From positions 216,627 to 280,626 of the forward strand of contig NZ_KE340378.1 of the NCBI RefSeq assembly GCF_000413935.1: a stretch of DNA of 64,000 bases. The letters run 5' to 3'. The first letter of the stretch is position 1, and each line of letters starts with the position of its first letter. Below, piece after piece: positions 14,767 to 23,718 of this stretch. The notes below the pieces were generated by a model. The model did no database searches. It saw only the letters and a list, made by a program, of their open reading frames with translations, and was not told where the DNA came from. The DNA is from Acinetobacter colistiniresistens (GTDB lineage: Bacteria > Pseudomonadota > Gammaproteobacteria > Pseudomonadales > Moraxellaceae). The position numbers were made by a program, and so were the translations under genes.

Positions 14767-15231
14767 TTAAATTTGGCTTTGAATATAGTTTTCAATACCA
14801 ACATTTTCAACCAAATCAAGTTGCGTATCTAACCAGTCCCAATATTCTTCTTCTTTCTCTAGAATTTCTTGGACTAAATCTCGGGTCACGTAGTCTTGTT
14901 CTGACTCGGCAAGCTCAACTGCTTGCTTGAGTGCGGCAATGTTCTCTTTCACCTTACGAATATCGCAGTTCAGGACTTCTTCAGTATGCTGACCAATATA
15001 GAGCTTACCTAAATGTTGTAAATTCGGCAGGCCTTCTAAAAATAAGATGCGTTCAATGACTTTGTCTGCGTGTTTCATCTGGCGAATTGATTCTTTGTAC
15101 TCGGCAGAACCAAGTTGTTCAATGCCCCAGTCATTAAACATGCGAGAGTGTAAAAAATATTGGTTAATTGCTGTTAAATGGTGGTAAAGCACCTGATTCA
15201 GCTGATTGATAACTTCGCGATTGCCTTTCAT
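14767..15231 (-). CDS. bfr: bacterioferritin, heme-binding type lacking ferroxidase ligands
   Basis: 154 residues, full length for Bfr, beginning MKGNREVINQLNQVLYH. The four-helix bundle motifs are clear (AINQYFLHSRMF, MKHADKVIERILFLEGLP). Heme ligand Met52 and His54 are present, but canonical E. coli ferroxidase ligands are replaced: position 18 is His, 51 Gln, 94 Val and 130 Tyr; only Glu127 remains. Bacteria with two bacterioferritin subunits often divide the labour, one binding heme and one oxidising iron, so this chain probably co-assembles with a second Bfr encoded elsewhere. bfd, its electron donor, lies 244 bp upstream on the same strand. Iron storage in the cytosol. Confidence 0.9.
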   Translation of the reverse strand: MKGNREVINQLNQVLYHHLTAINQYFLHSRMFNDWGIEQLGSAEYKESIRQMKHADKVIERILFLEGLPNLQHLGKLYIGQHTEEVLNCDIRKVKENIAALKQAVELAESEQDYVTRDLVQEILEKEEEYWDWLDTQLDLVENVGIENYIQSQI

Positions 15232-15475
15232 TGCGTTTACTCCAAAACACCACGTGATGCCCTAGTTGCTAAGGCAATTTATATTATCTTAATCAACAAA
15301 TAATGTTATGGCGAGTAATTTATAGAACGGCAAATGAAAATCACAATCAAAAACATCCTGATAGGGTTATGATTTTTATAAAAAAACCGCTTAGATGAGG
15401 ACTATTTAAAGTTCTACAAGAAGCGGCGGAGTCGTAAAACACGAATTGAATTAGCGGAGTAATTTTAAAGATAAA

Positions 15476-15670
15476 TCAGGCAGCTATAGAAATGCGTGCA
15501 GCGATTTCTGCAAGTTCGTCGCTGATAATGGCGCGGGCTTCAGGTGCACAACGACCACAACATGTGCCTAAATCGAGAAGCTCACGGATTTCGCGATAGC
15601 TTTCAGCGCCGTTTGCAACAGCGTCTTTGATATCCTGATCCGTAATTCCACGACATAAACAAACATACAT
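15476..15670 (-). CDS. bfd: bacterioferritin-associated ferredoxin
   Basis: 64 residues from the ATG at 15670 (MYVCLCRG); a TTG five codons earlier is less likely. It has the Bfd [2Fe-2S] pattern: CLC at residues 4 and 6 and CCGRC near 38-42. The protein docks on heme of bacterioferritin and supplies electrons that reduce stored Fe(III) for release. A Fur-box-like sequence lies about 40 bp upstream, in line with induction under iron starvation. bfr follows after a 244-bp spacer. Confidence 0.92.
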   Translation of the reverse strand: MYVCLCRGITDQDIKDAVANGAESYREIRELLDLGTCCGRCAPEARAIISDELAEIAARISIAA

Positions 15671-15708
15671 GGGAGTAAGCCACAAATATAAATGCGATAG
15701 TTGATATT

Positions 15709-15728
15709 ATTGATAATTATTATCGTTT
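15709..15728 (-). promoter_or_regulatory. Fur-box-like site upstream of bfd
   Basis: ATTGATAATTATTATCGTTT resembles the GATAAT repeats of the Fur consensus and sits 39-58 bp upstream of the bfd start. Confidence 0.6.
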
Positions 15729-15781
15729 GTCAATGAATTTCATTCTAACAATGAGTATATTATTATTGGGAATTTGAATAA

Positions 15782-15810
15782 AAAAATACCGCCTGATCGG
15801 CGATATTTTT
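15782..15810 (-). terminator. terminator of ridA
   Basis: AAAAATA-CGCC / GGCG-TATTTTT stem with one mismatch, 40 bp past the ridA stop. Confidence 0.7.
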
Positions 15811-15849
15811 GTTGGTTTATATCTTTTTGATAAATCTAAATTTAAAAAA

Positions 15850-16230
15850 TTATGGGATGATTACGATTCCATCCATTTCGACTAATGCACCTTTTGGCAG
15901 ACTTGCAACACCTAGGGCAGCACGAGCAGGGTAAGGCTGAGCAAAGTATTCGCCCATAATCTGATTGACTAATTGGAAGTGAGAGAGATCAGTCAGGAAA
16001 ATGTTCAATTTGGCGATATCTGCTAGACTACTGCCAGCCGCAGTACAGACCGCTTTAAGATTGTCGAATACACGGCGGATTTGAGCTTCAATGCCTTCTA
16101 CAAGTTCCATACTGTACGGATCTAAACCAATCTGACCAGAAAGGTAGAGTGTATTGCCAACTAGGATTGCTTGAGAATATGTTCCGATCGCAGCAGGGGC
16201 GTGTTCAGTATGAATAACTTGACGTGACAT
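15850..16230 (-). CDS. ridA: 2-iminobutanoate/2-iminopropanoate deaminase
   Basis: 126 residues, standard YjgF/YER057c/UK114 size. It contains YSQAI near residue 18, SGQIGLDP, the loop with [15 protein letters not shown] (the Arg in that loop binds the substrate carboxylate) and the terminal EMDGIVIIP. RidA trimers hydrolyse reactive enamine/imine intermediates released by PLP enzymes, protecting other PLP enzymes. It is downstream of spoT on the same strand (160 bp apart), the usual gammaproteobacterial arrangement. Confidence 0.93.
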   Translation of the reverse strand: MSRQVIHTEHAPAAIGTYSQAILVGNTLYLSGQIGLDPYSMELVEGIEAQIRRVFDNLKAVCTAAGSSLADIAKLNIFLTDLSHFQLVNQIMGEYFAQPYPARAALGVASLPKGALVEMDGIVIIP

Positions 16231-16390
16231 TAAGCTCTCCTATGTCGTTTTTTCTATCTTAACCCATGCGACTTTAACACAAAACCAGAGTGACGAAAGG
16301 GCAGAATACTGAATAGTCGCTCTTGGATGAACTTATCATCCAGCTTCTTGTGTTTATAGGATGTATTTGGCTTTACGGTGGCAAATATTT

Positions 16391-18514
16391 TTAAGCCGAA
16401 GGGACACTGGTTGCTTTTGTCACTTCAGGCTGAACAATCGGCATATTTAAGCGTTCAATACGCGGAAAACCAAAGTGCATACGGAGATCGCGAATAATTT
16501 GAGCAATTTGATTTCGGTTGCTGACCACAATATTGACATAAGTTTTCTGGTCTTGTGAATGAACCATTTCTACGCCCGTTTTGGCTTTACGACATTGATA
16601 GATGAGATCAGAAATTTGTTCATCATTCATGGCCATATGAATACAAAGATAAGCACTGAAGCGAACATCGTCGATTTCTTCAGATTGCCAGTGTAGCGGC
16701 ATGATGTTTTCTGGATGCAGATGCTGTTCGTGTAATAAGTTACGGCAGCGTGAGCGATGAACAATTAAACCACGTCGAGATAGATGCCCTTGAATTGGAT
16801 CACCTAATACCGGGTTACAGCAATGTGCATATTTGACATCGACACCTTCTGTGCCGACGATTAAACGATCAGAAGCATCTTGGTGCTGTGAATGATAGTC
16901 TTGTGCAAATAAATGGTTGGCAACCAGTTGCGGTAATAGATCACCCACTGCAATTTGTTCAAATAGCGTATCTTTACTGCTTAAATGTCGCCACTCAAGC
17001 ACGTTAATCCAATCTGTTGGAGAAAGATCATTGATCGAACGTTGAAACAGCTTTAAGGCACGATTTAAGGCTTGCTGTCCAACCAAGCGTTGCTCATCAA
17101 TATCTTGTTCTCTCAGAATATTTTGCAAGGCGCGACGGGCTTTTTGGGTATTGATAAAGCTGAGCCAGTCAGGATTTGGTGTTGCCAACACATCGGTAAT
17201 AATTTCAACTACTTGCCCACTATGTAACGGGGTGGATAATGGGCGAATTTCACCATCCACTTTGGCACCTACGGCATGATTTCCCAGAAATAGGCTGGCT
17301 GAATAGGCAAAATCAACCACAGTGGCGCCTTGCGGTAATTCATGTAATTGCCCGTGTGGGGTATAGACCCAGATTTTTTCTTGGTGCAAATAATCGAGTA
17401 AATCACTAAAGGTGGTTTTCGCACAGCCGCTATCAATCAGGGTATTCAAGTTTTGCATAGAGGCTTGAATGGCTGAGCGACAGGCTTGCGGTGCATTTTC
17501 TCCGAGAACCACACCAAAACGCGCAGCTTTGCGCATCAGTTCAGTTTGAATAGTCAAAGAAAGTGTGGTTTTTTCGCCTTTGAGCTGGATCATTAACGAC
17601 TGATTACCACCAGGTAAAGGGCGGCGAATATGATCTCTATATTGTAAAACCTGAAAATTATCTTTCAGTGCCTCAACCAGACGGTCGCAGTCCGCAATGC
17701 TTTGTAAGATAATTTCAAAAGCATGGCTGTGGCTCAGTTCATTTAAGTCAATTTCATTTTTAATAAAATGACGCAGCAATTCGATATTGTTATTTTTCTT
17801 TTTAATTCGACCTTTGAGGTCATAGGCTTTTAACAGTTCAGAGAGCTTTTGTTCCCAAACTGCTTGGTACTCACAACGTTTAGGCTTGGTTTCCAGTAAT
17901 GCAGTTTGCACATCATTAAACATGTCTAAATCAAGATTTTGATAGCAGAGATGTTCAAGGTTATCCGCCATCTCGTTCATACCGACCAGACGCGCCATGG
18001 GTACAAAAATATCGAGGGTTTCTTGCGCAATACGGGCACGCTTATCTGGACGCAGGGCACCCAGAGTGGTCATGTTGTGATAGCGGTCTGCCAGTTTAAT
18101 AATAATGACACGAGGATCTTGTAAAGTTGCTTGTAGAATTTTTCGGAATGATGCGGCTTTGTTGTATTCCTTGTCGCTGGAATGGCTGAGTTTGGTGACG
18201 CCATCGACCAGTTCTGCGACGACGACTCCATATTTCTGCCCAATTTCATCTTTGGTAAATTCAGTATCTTCAATCACATCATGTAAAAGGGCTGCCATCA
18301 AGGTATCGGCGTCAAGACGCATGTGCGCCAAAATGCAACTCACTGCAATTGGATGCAGTACATAGGGCTCACCACTTTTACGGGTAATACCGCTATGCGC
18401 TAAATCAGCAAAATCGCAGGCAGCAAGCACACGTTGAACGTCACTATCTTTGAGATAGGCTTCAATAATTGCTTTGAGCTGCTGCTTCGCTTGGCTGACT
18501 TCTTCGCCTGGCAT
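16391..18514 (-). CDS. spoT: (p)ppGpp hydrolase with degenerate synthetase domain
   Basis: 707 residues. The HD hydrolase domain is intact (HPIAV at about 54, ALLHDVIEDT with His78-Asp79, LADRYHNMTT). The synthetase half lacks its motifs: where RelA/SpoT has YxFR, GYQSLH and EVQIRT the sequence reads AFEIIL, GNQSLMI and LTIQTELM. TGS (VYTPHGQLHELPQGAT, about 385-445), helical/zinc-finger and ACT (about 630-700) domains follow. It should hydrolyse (p)ppGpp only, with RelA elsewhere as synthetase; monofunctional SpoT is established in Acinetobacter. It is in a minus-strand series with rpoZ and gmk upstream and ridA downstream. Confidence 0.93.
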   Translation of the reverse strand: MPGEEVSQAKQQLKAIIEAYLKDSDVQRVLAACDFADLAHSGITRKSGEPYVLHPIAVSCILAHMRLDADTLMAALLHDVIEDTEFTKDEIGQKYGVVVAELVDGVTKLSHSSDKEYNKAASFRKILQATLQDPRVIIIKLADRYHNMTTLGALRPDKRARIAQETLDIFVPMARLVGMNEMADNLEHLCYQNLDLDMFNDVQTALLETKPKRCEYQAVWEQKLSELLKAYDLKGRIKKKNNNIELLRHFIKNEIDLNELSHSHAFEIILQSIADCDRLVEALKDNFQVLQYRDHIRRPLPGGNQSLMIQLKGEKTTLSLTIQTELMRKAARFGVVLGENAPQACRSAIQASMQNLNTLIDSGCAKTTFSDLLDYLHQEKIWVYTPHGQLHELPQGATVVDFAYSASLFLGNHAVGAKVDGEIRPLSTPLHSGQVVEIITDVLATPNPDWLSFINTQKARRALQNILREQDIDEQRLVGQQALNRALKLFQRSINDLSPTDWINVLEWRHLSSKDTLFEQIAVGDLLPQLVANHLFAQDYHSQHQDASDRLIVGTEGVDVKYAHCCNPVLGDPIQGHLSRRGLIVHRSRCRNLLHEQHLHPENIMPLHWQSEEIDDVRFSAYLCIHMAMNDEQISDLIYQCRKAKTGVEMVHSQDQKTYVNIVVSNRNQIAQIIRDLRMHFGFPRIERLNMPIVQPEVTKATSVPSA

Positions 18515-18842
18515 ATAACACCTTTATAACTTGAATTCAGTAATGATCTGTCTGTTGATACTTTAACGATGTATTACATGGATGATTTTGTGATTTAGTA
18601 CCGTCTTCAGGTGCTAAATCATATTGGATCGCATTGAAAACGTACTTTCAGTGCCAGTATTCGTAAACATTACGCCTCTCTTCTAATGAAAAGCAAATTG
18701 CGAAACTTGTCAATTTGTTCATTATAAAAACTCGTAAATTTTTTCAATGACGGATATTGCTTTTATCAATATGCATCGAATTTTGCAAGAAAGAAAAAAG
18801 CCCAGAGTATTCACAATGGGCTTTTCGCACAACAAATTCGGT
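18515..18842. other. rpoZ-spoT intergenic region with terminator
   Basis: 328 bp without an ORF. AAAAGCCCA / TGGGCTTTT at 18796-18825 is the terminator of rpoZ on the minus strand. The remaining part should hold the spoT promoter; I see no strong box. Confidence 0.7.
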
Positions 18843-19121
18843 TTAGAAAGTAAAACCTTCTAAGTTTAATGAATTTGTAGACAGTACCATATCAAGGTTT
18901 GATGTCTGGTAGTCTTGATCGCGTTGTTTTAAAATTTCTTTGGTGACATGACCGACTGCAATTTCGCGTAATGCAACCACTGTTGGTTTGTCATTGTCCC
19001 ATTCTACAGTAGGTTCCATGCCTTGACGTGCCAATTGACGTGCACGTTTACTCGCTACCAGTACCAACTCGAAGCGGTTATCTACATGGTCTAAACAATC
19101 TTCAACGGTTACACGTGCCAT
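18843..19121 (-). CDS. rpoZ: RNA polymerase omega subunit
   Basis: 92 residues from the ATG at 19121 ([20 protein letters not shown]), the classic omega N-terminus; a longer frame to 19190 lacks support. [15 protein letters not shown] and VALREIA follow. Omega binds the beta-prime subunit, helps RNAP assembly and, in other bacteria, forms ppGpp site 1. It lies between gmk and spoT, as in most gammaproteobacteria, 70 bp after gmk. Confidence 0.95.
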   Translation of the reverse strand: MARVTVEDCLDHVDNRFELVLVASKRARQLARQGMEPTVEWDNDKPTVVALREIAVGHVTKEILKQRDQDYQTSNLDMVLSTNSLNLEGFTF

Positions 19122-19191
19122 AAGTTGTCTCGTTTGAACATTACATTTGGAAAGACTGAGTAGTATAAAAGGCTTTTCTGCCAGACTCAAG

Positions 19192-19815
19192 TCATTCGCG
19201 ATTAAGGGTAATCAAGTTTTCGATTAATTGTTGATGGCGCGTGCTTTGTTGCGAGGTCACTAAACGGTTTGCGCTAATAATGGCTTCCAAATCATGCACG
19301 GCTTTATTGAAATCATCATTGATAATGACATAGTCAAAACTGGCAAAATGACGCATATCTTCAACTGCACAGCTGAGACGATGCTCAATCACGTCGACCG
19401 AGTCTGTGCCGCGGTTCGAGAGGCGCTGTCTTAAATCATATTGTGTTGGTGGCAGAATAAAGATTTGTTTAGATTCAGGAAAGAGTCGACGAACTTGTTC
19501 TGCACCTTGCCAGTCAATTTCAAGCAGAACATCATGACCTTGTTGCAATTGCTCTTTAACTTTGGCCTGGGAGGTGCCATAGTAATTGCCGAATACTTCT
19601 GCGTATTCGATAAAGCCACCTTCATCGACTTGTGCTAAAAAGCTTTCTTTACTGGTAAAATGATAGTGAACACCATCGAGTTCACCAGGACGTTGACCGC
19701 GTGTAGTATGTGAGACAGAAACGTGCAGGTTGCTGACTCGATCGAGTAGGGCTTTGACTAAAGATGTTTTGCCTGTTCCTGAAGCTGCAGAAACGACAAA
19801 CAAGAGACCCGACAT
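19192..19815 (-). CDS. gmk: guanylate kinase
   Basis: 207 residues, the usual size. The P-loop [11 protein letters not shown] occurs at residues 9-19, the GMP-binding segment [19 protein letters not shown] at about 35-53, and GTSQAKV plus the lid region follow. It phosphorylates GMP to GDP with ATP in the cytosol and links to ppGpp physiology. First gene of the gmk-rpoZ minus-strand unit; divergent from ispH with an 86-103 bp spacer. Confidence 0.96.
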   Translation of the reverse strand: MSGLLFVVSAASGTGKTSLVKALLDRVSNLHVSVSHTTRGQRPGELDGVHYHFTSKESFLAQVDEGGFIEYAEVFGNYYGTSQAKVKEQLQQGHDVLLEIDWQGAEQVRRLFPESKQIFILPPTQYDLRQRLSNRGTDSVDVIEHRLSCAVEDMRHFASFDYVIINDDFNKAVHDLEAIISANRLVTSQQSTRHQQLIENLITLNRE

Positions 19816-19918
19816 GATATTTTTCCTGAATATGATAAAATATCTTGGCTATTGTAGTGTAGCGTGCCATTAAACGAAATAGTTTGGTGTAAAAATTCAG
19901 ATGATGAGAGAGGATGTT

Positions 19919-20869
19919 ATGGAAATCGTGTTGGCCAATCCACGAGGCTTTTGTGCTGGTGTTGACCGTGCTATAGCAATCGTCAATCGGGCGCTGGAGT
20001 GCTTTAATCCGCCGATTTATGTACGTCATGAAGTGGTACATAACAAATTTGTGGTTGATGATCTGCGTCAGCGCGGTGCTGTTTTTGTCGATGAACTGGA
20101 TCAGGTGCCTGATGATTCGATTGTAATCTTTAGTGCGCATGGCGTATCCAAAGCTGTACAGCAAGAAGCCGATCGTCGGGGGTTAAAAGTCTTTGATGCA
20201 ACTTGTCCTCTCGTCACCAAAGTACATATCGAAGTCACCAAATATGCGCGTGAAGGGACTGAAGCGATTTTGATCGGGCATGAAGGCCATCCAGAAGTTG
20301 AAGGCACCATGGGGCAATATGATAAGTCCCGAGGTGGTGAGATTTATCTGGTTGAAGATGAGCAAGATGTAGAAGCGCTCATGGTTAAACATCCTGAGAA
20401 AGTCGCATTTGTTACCCAGACTACACTTTCGATTGATGATACGGCCAAAGTGATTGATGCATTGCGTACTAAATTCCCTCTCATTCAAGGCCCGCGTAAA
20501 GATGATATCTGCTACGCCACTCAAAACCGTCAAGATGCGGTGCGTGATCTGGCCGAGCAGTGCGATGTGGTGTTGGTTGTCGGTTCACCAAACTCGTCAA
20601 ACTCCAATCGTTTACGAGAATTGGCTGAACGTATGGGGAAATCTGCTTATCTGGTCGACAATGCGGATCAGCTTGAAAAAGACTGGTTTAAAGCTGACAC
20701 TAAAATTGGTGTGACAGCAGGTGCTTCTGCGCCTGAAATTTTGATTAAACAGGTGATTCAGCGCTTGCAAGACTGGGGGGCAACTCCACCCAAAGAACTG
20801 CAAGGACGAGAAGAAAATATTACTTTTAGTCTACCAAAAGAGTTGCGTATCCAGGTGATACAAGCCTAA
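19919..20869 (+). CDS. ispH: 4-hydroxy-3-methylbut-2-enyl diphosphate reductase
   Basis: 316 residues from ATG 19919, chosen because GAGAGG lies just upstream and [15 protein letters not shown] is the family N-terminus. The three iron-sulfur cysteines are Cys12 (GFCAGV), Cys96 (ATCPLV) and Cys198 (DICYAT). The enzyme makes IPP and DMAPP in the last step of the MEP isoprenoid pathway. It is followed by a strong terminator and then by the first minor-pilin operon, as usual in Acinetobacter and Pseudomonas. Confidence 0.96.
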   Translation: MEIVLANPRGFCAGVDRAIAIVNRALECFNPPIYVRHEVVHNKFVVDDLRQRGAVFVDELDQVPDDSIVIFSAHGVSKAVQQEADRRGLKVFDATCPLVTKVHIEVTKYAREGTEAILIGHEGHPEVEGTMGQYDKSRGGEIYLVEDEQDVEALMVKHPEKVAFVTQTTLSIDDTAKVIDALRTKFPLIQGPRKDDICYATQNRQDAVRDLAEQCDVVLVVGSPNSSNSNRLRELAERMGKSAYLVDNADQLEKDWFKADTKIGVTAGASAPEILIKQVIQRLQDWGATPPKELQGREENITFSLPKELRIQVIQA

Positions 20870-20894
20870 TTTTATTAGAAAAATGTGAACTGGA

Positions 20895-20927
20895 AACGGA
20901 TGGATGACACTCCATCCGTTTTTTTTT
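20895..20927 (+). terminator. Rho-independent terminator of ispH
   Basis: AACGGATGGA / TCCATCCGTT with a 6-nt loop and a run of nine T. Confidence 0.9.
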
Positions 20928-21009
20928 GGTGTTTATCTGCTTTGTATTGGTTCTGTAAAAATAAAATTTAATATAGAGTAGTGAATTTTAAAAATTAGGT
21001 GCTGGGGAA

Positions 21010-21456
21010 ATGGGGAAAACTCGGGGATTCACCTTAATTGAGTTGCTCGTGACGATTGCAGTGCTGTCTGTGCTTGCAATGATGGCTGCACCTGTTTTAT
21101 CTGCGCTTATATATAAAAGCCAATTAAATATGGATGCTCGTGATTTCACAGATAAATTAGTTGAGATACGTTCAAATGCTATTTTAAGCCAAAAAGAGCA
21201 AAGCTTATCTTTAGATGTTAATCAAGATGCTGCATGGAAACCTTCAAATAAAGTGGACTGGGATCGGGGACAACCCACGATAACGGCTCTTTCTTATAAT
21301 GCTATGGGGCGTTTGAATTCTGCCAACAATTTATGCTTCATCCTAAAGAGTAAAAAAGATGAAACGATGAAAGCCGTGATCATTGCTCGAAGAAGCGGTT
21401 TAGTTATTTTTGATAAATCATTTACAGCTTGTCCTACAAATTTAGGGACGGAATAG
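21010..21456 (+). CDS. fimT: minor pilin FimT/GspH type (cluster A)
   Basis: 148 residues with leader MGKTRG before FTLIELLVTIAVLSVLAMMA (Glu5 present), then a GspH/FimT-like beta domain with two Cys near 117 and 144. FimT-type pilins enter the pilus tip and in several species bind DNA during natural transformation. It opens the first minor-pilin operon; the next gene starts 8 bp after its stop. A paralogue starts the second operon at 28902. Promoter not obvious in the 80-bp space after the ispH terminator. Confidence 0.85.
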   Translation: MGKTRGFTLIELLVTIAVLSVLAMMAAPVLSALIYKSQLNMDARDFTDKLVEIRSNAILSQKEQSLSLDVNQDAAWKPSNKVDWDRGQPTITALSYNAMGRLNSANNLCFILKSKKDETMKAVIIARRSGLVIFDKSFTACPTNLGTE

Positions 21457-21464
21457 GAGATATC

Positions 21465-21986
21465 ATGCGATCTCATCAACGGGGGGTAGGGCTAGTTGAA
21501 GTCTTGGTAGCTTTGATCCTGTTATCAATTGCTGTACTGGGTTTTGTTGCTTTACAGATGAAGGCAATTGCCGCGAGTCATGAGGCTGGCCGTAATATTC
21601 AGGCAATGAATATTGCGCGAGATTTGTCGGAGCGGATACGGAGTAATCGTGATGGACTTCAAGCTTTTAAAGATAAAAATGGTTATACCACTAAAATAAT
21701 AGCGAGTAAAAATTGTGCGAATGAAAGTGATGCAGTATTTTGCACTGCAGTAGAAATGGCGGCCTATGACTTTGTAAAGGTGAGTAATACTGCAAACGAT
21801 TTAGGCATGCAATTAGCGATTCAGAATTGCCAAGGAACAGCAAGTTTAAAACGTAAATGTATCTATGTGGCATGGGAAGGAACAACTCCGGATAATGGAA
21901 CAACAACTTCAAACTGTACCAACGGTGTAGCGTATGTGCCTGAAGCGAAGTGTATTATCGTAGAGGTATATAACTATGATGATTAA
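21465..21986 (+). CDS. pilV: minor pilin PilV (cluster A)
   Basis: 173 residues from ATG 21465 with GGAG upstream; leader MRSHQRG then VGLVEVLVALILLSIAVLG, Glu5 kept and the typical PilV VGLVE start. IARDLSERIRSNRDGL is the usual post-helix segment. Six cysteines in the C-terminal half likely form disulfides. It belongs to the PilVWX-FimU priming complex that starts pilus assembly. It overlaps pilW by 11 bp. Confidence 0.88.
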   Translation: MRSHQRGVGLVEVLVALILLSIAVLGFVALQMKAIAASHEAGRNIQAMNIARDLSERIRSNRDGLQAFKDKNGYTTKIIASKNCANESDAVFCTAVEMAAYDFVKVSNTANDLGMQLAIQNCQGTASLKRKCIYVAWEGTTPDNGTTTSNCTNGVAYVPEAKCIIVEVYNYDD

Positions 21987-22980
21987 TCAACAAAAAGGAT
22001 TAACCTTACTGGAATTAATGATTGCATTATCCTTGGGGTTATTGATCGTTGCCGCTGGTACTGCCGTATTTTTAAGTGGACAACGCTCATTGGGTTTACA
22101 GGGCAGTATGGGTGAATTGCAGCAAAATGCAAATTTTGGTTTATCCATGATCACGCATGATTTACGGCATGCCAATTTGAATACGCCTTCAACTCAAAAA
22201 GTAAATAATAAACAGGTTGGATCTGGAGTGATCTTTACAACAGCCAATTTGCCATCTTCTTTATCGAAAGTGAATGCCAGTTTATTGACTGGGCAGGCAA
22301 AAGATAGTGATGCGACAACAGGGAATAGTGATCAATTGACGATTCAGTTTATTCCTGAGTATCAAGTGACTACGAAAAAAAAATGTAAACAAGATAAGCC
22401 TAACTGCACAGCCGATGCAGATAAAGAAGACGTCACTATTTATACTGCGAAAAATGTGGATTGCGAAGGAAACAGACTTGAATTTGATAAGGTCACTACG
22501 ATTGTCCAACGTTATCACTTGAAAACCGACCCTAACCAAATTGATGGGCAACCAACAGCATATTCTTTGTATTGTGATGCTGGCTATTACCAAGAGGGTG
22601 ATACGACGATTACAAATATGACAGTGGGGGCAAACGGTACACAACTCATGCAGCGTATAGATACATTCAAAGTGCGTTTAGAAGTAAAAGACATGAATGG
22701 AAAACTTCGCTATATGAGTATTAATGATTATTTAGCTTTAATGCCAGTAACCGTTACCGACAGTAAAAATTATTATAATGTTGTGTCGGTTGAAATTGGT
22801 TTGTTGGCCCGTTCAACGACGCCATTAAATTCTGAAGCACTGATTGATAATGCAAAAGTATTTAAAATTATAGGAAGTGATGCCACTTTAAATGATGGTC
22901 AGCAGAAGGGTTCAAAGTTTCTTCGAGAAGTTTTTAGTCAGGTTGTGGCATTTAGAAATACTCTGGGGGCATCATCATGA
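21976..22980 (+). CDS. pilW: minor pilin PilW (cluster A)
   Basis: 334 residues; leader MMINQQKG then LTLLELMIALSLGLLIVAAG with Glu5, followed by a long GspJ/PilW-type domain with paired cysteines (for example KKCKQDKPNC, NVDC ... LYCDAGYY). It is part of the pilus-tip minor pilin complex. It starts inside pilV and ends in an ATGA overlap with pilX, so translation is coupled. The paralogue in cluster B (29976) keeps the same SLGLLIVAA core. Confidence 0.88.
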   Translation: MMINQQKGLTLLELMIALSLGLLIVAAGTAVFLSGQRSLGLQGSMGELQQNANFGLSMITHDLRHANLNTPSTQKVNNKQVGSGVIFTTANLPSSLSKVNASLLTGQAKDSDATTGNSDQLTIQFIPEYQVTTKKKCKQDKPNCTADADKEDVTIYTAKNVDCEGNRLEFDKVTTIVQRYHLKTDPNQIDGQPTAYSLYCDAGYYQEGDTTITNMTVGANGTQLMQRIDTFKVRLEVKDMNGKLRYMSINDYLALMPVTVTDSKNYYNVVSVEIGLLARSTTPLNSEALIDNAKVFKIIGSDATLNDGQQKGSKFLREVFSQVVAFRNTLGASS

Positions 22981-23690
22981 AAAAGCAAAATGGTGCAACG
23001 CTAATCATGGTTTTGATTATCTTGGTGGTGATTGCTCTTATCGGGACATTGGCTGTCAAGTCGAGTATTCTGGGCTTAAAAATTTCAACGAATAGTCAGG
23101 TTCGCTCCTTATTGCTAGAAAATAGTAATTCAGCTTTATTTAATGTTGAAGATCCAAACCAGATTGCCCGCCAATTGGCGCTTGATGGCATGTTTAGTTA
23201 TTTTAACTCCGTGACTAATCTTGAAGACGAATTGGTTTTTTGTTATCGCCCCGCATCGATGAGTACTTTTTATTCAATGGATAAGGCCAGTGTGATCGAG
23301 CAAAATGGTAAAACAACCAAAATGGGGAATACGGGTTTTTGTAAAGTGGGAGAGTTTTCTTCAGGCCGTTCGGCAATTCAGGCGCAGATTTATTTAAAGA
23401 AAAATAAAGAGCCGAATGCATCACCTTTTAGTACGGCACCAGCAGCAACCAGTCTAGGACAAAGTGAAGTCCCTGTTGTTGCAAATAATATTGGTGTGAC
23501 CGTGATTTCAATTTTACCAAGTTATGTTAGTGCTACAGATACACAGATTGAAAATTGTTTTAAACAGACGGCAATTAAGAAAAATGACGATACACAGACG
23601 GTCGAAGAGTGTTTTGAAAGCTTAAGTGTGCCTTATAACCTCCAGCATGCAGACTATATTGTTGGCAGTTCGCCAAAGCTCAAGTCTTAA
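22977..23690 (+). CDS. pilX: minor pilin PilX (cluster A)
   Basis: 237 residues; leader MKKQNG then ATLIMVLIILVVIALIG. Glu5 is absent (Met instead), as in GspK/PilX-like pilins that cap the tip and do not need the Glu5-Phe1 contact. Two cysteines near 83 and 116 and two near the C-terminus. It couples to pilW (ATGA) and is followed by pilY1 after 28 bp. In Acinetobacter baylyi the ComB competence factor has this role. Confidence 0.85.
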   Translation: MKKQNGATLIMVLIILVVIALIGTLAVKSSILGLKISTNSQVRSLLLENSNSALFNVEDPNQIARQLALDGMFSYFNSVTNLEDELVFCYRPASMSTFYSMDKASVIEQNGKTTKMGNTGFCKVGEFSSGRSAIQAQIYLKKNKEPNASPFSTAPAATSLGQSEVPVVANNIGVTVISILPSYVSATDTQIENCFKQTAIKKNDDTQTVEECFESLSVPYNLQHADYIVGSSPKLKS

Positions 23691-23718
23691 TAGATACCTA
23701 CCTGTAAGAGGTGAAAAA

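Noticed and set aside
19682..20164. 160-residue ORF antisense to gmk/ispH junction
   Set aside because: Runs through the 5' ends of two conserved genes and their promoters; shadow frame.
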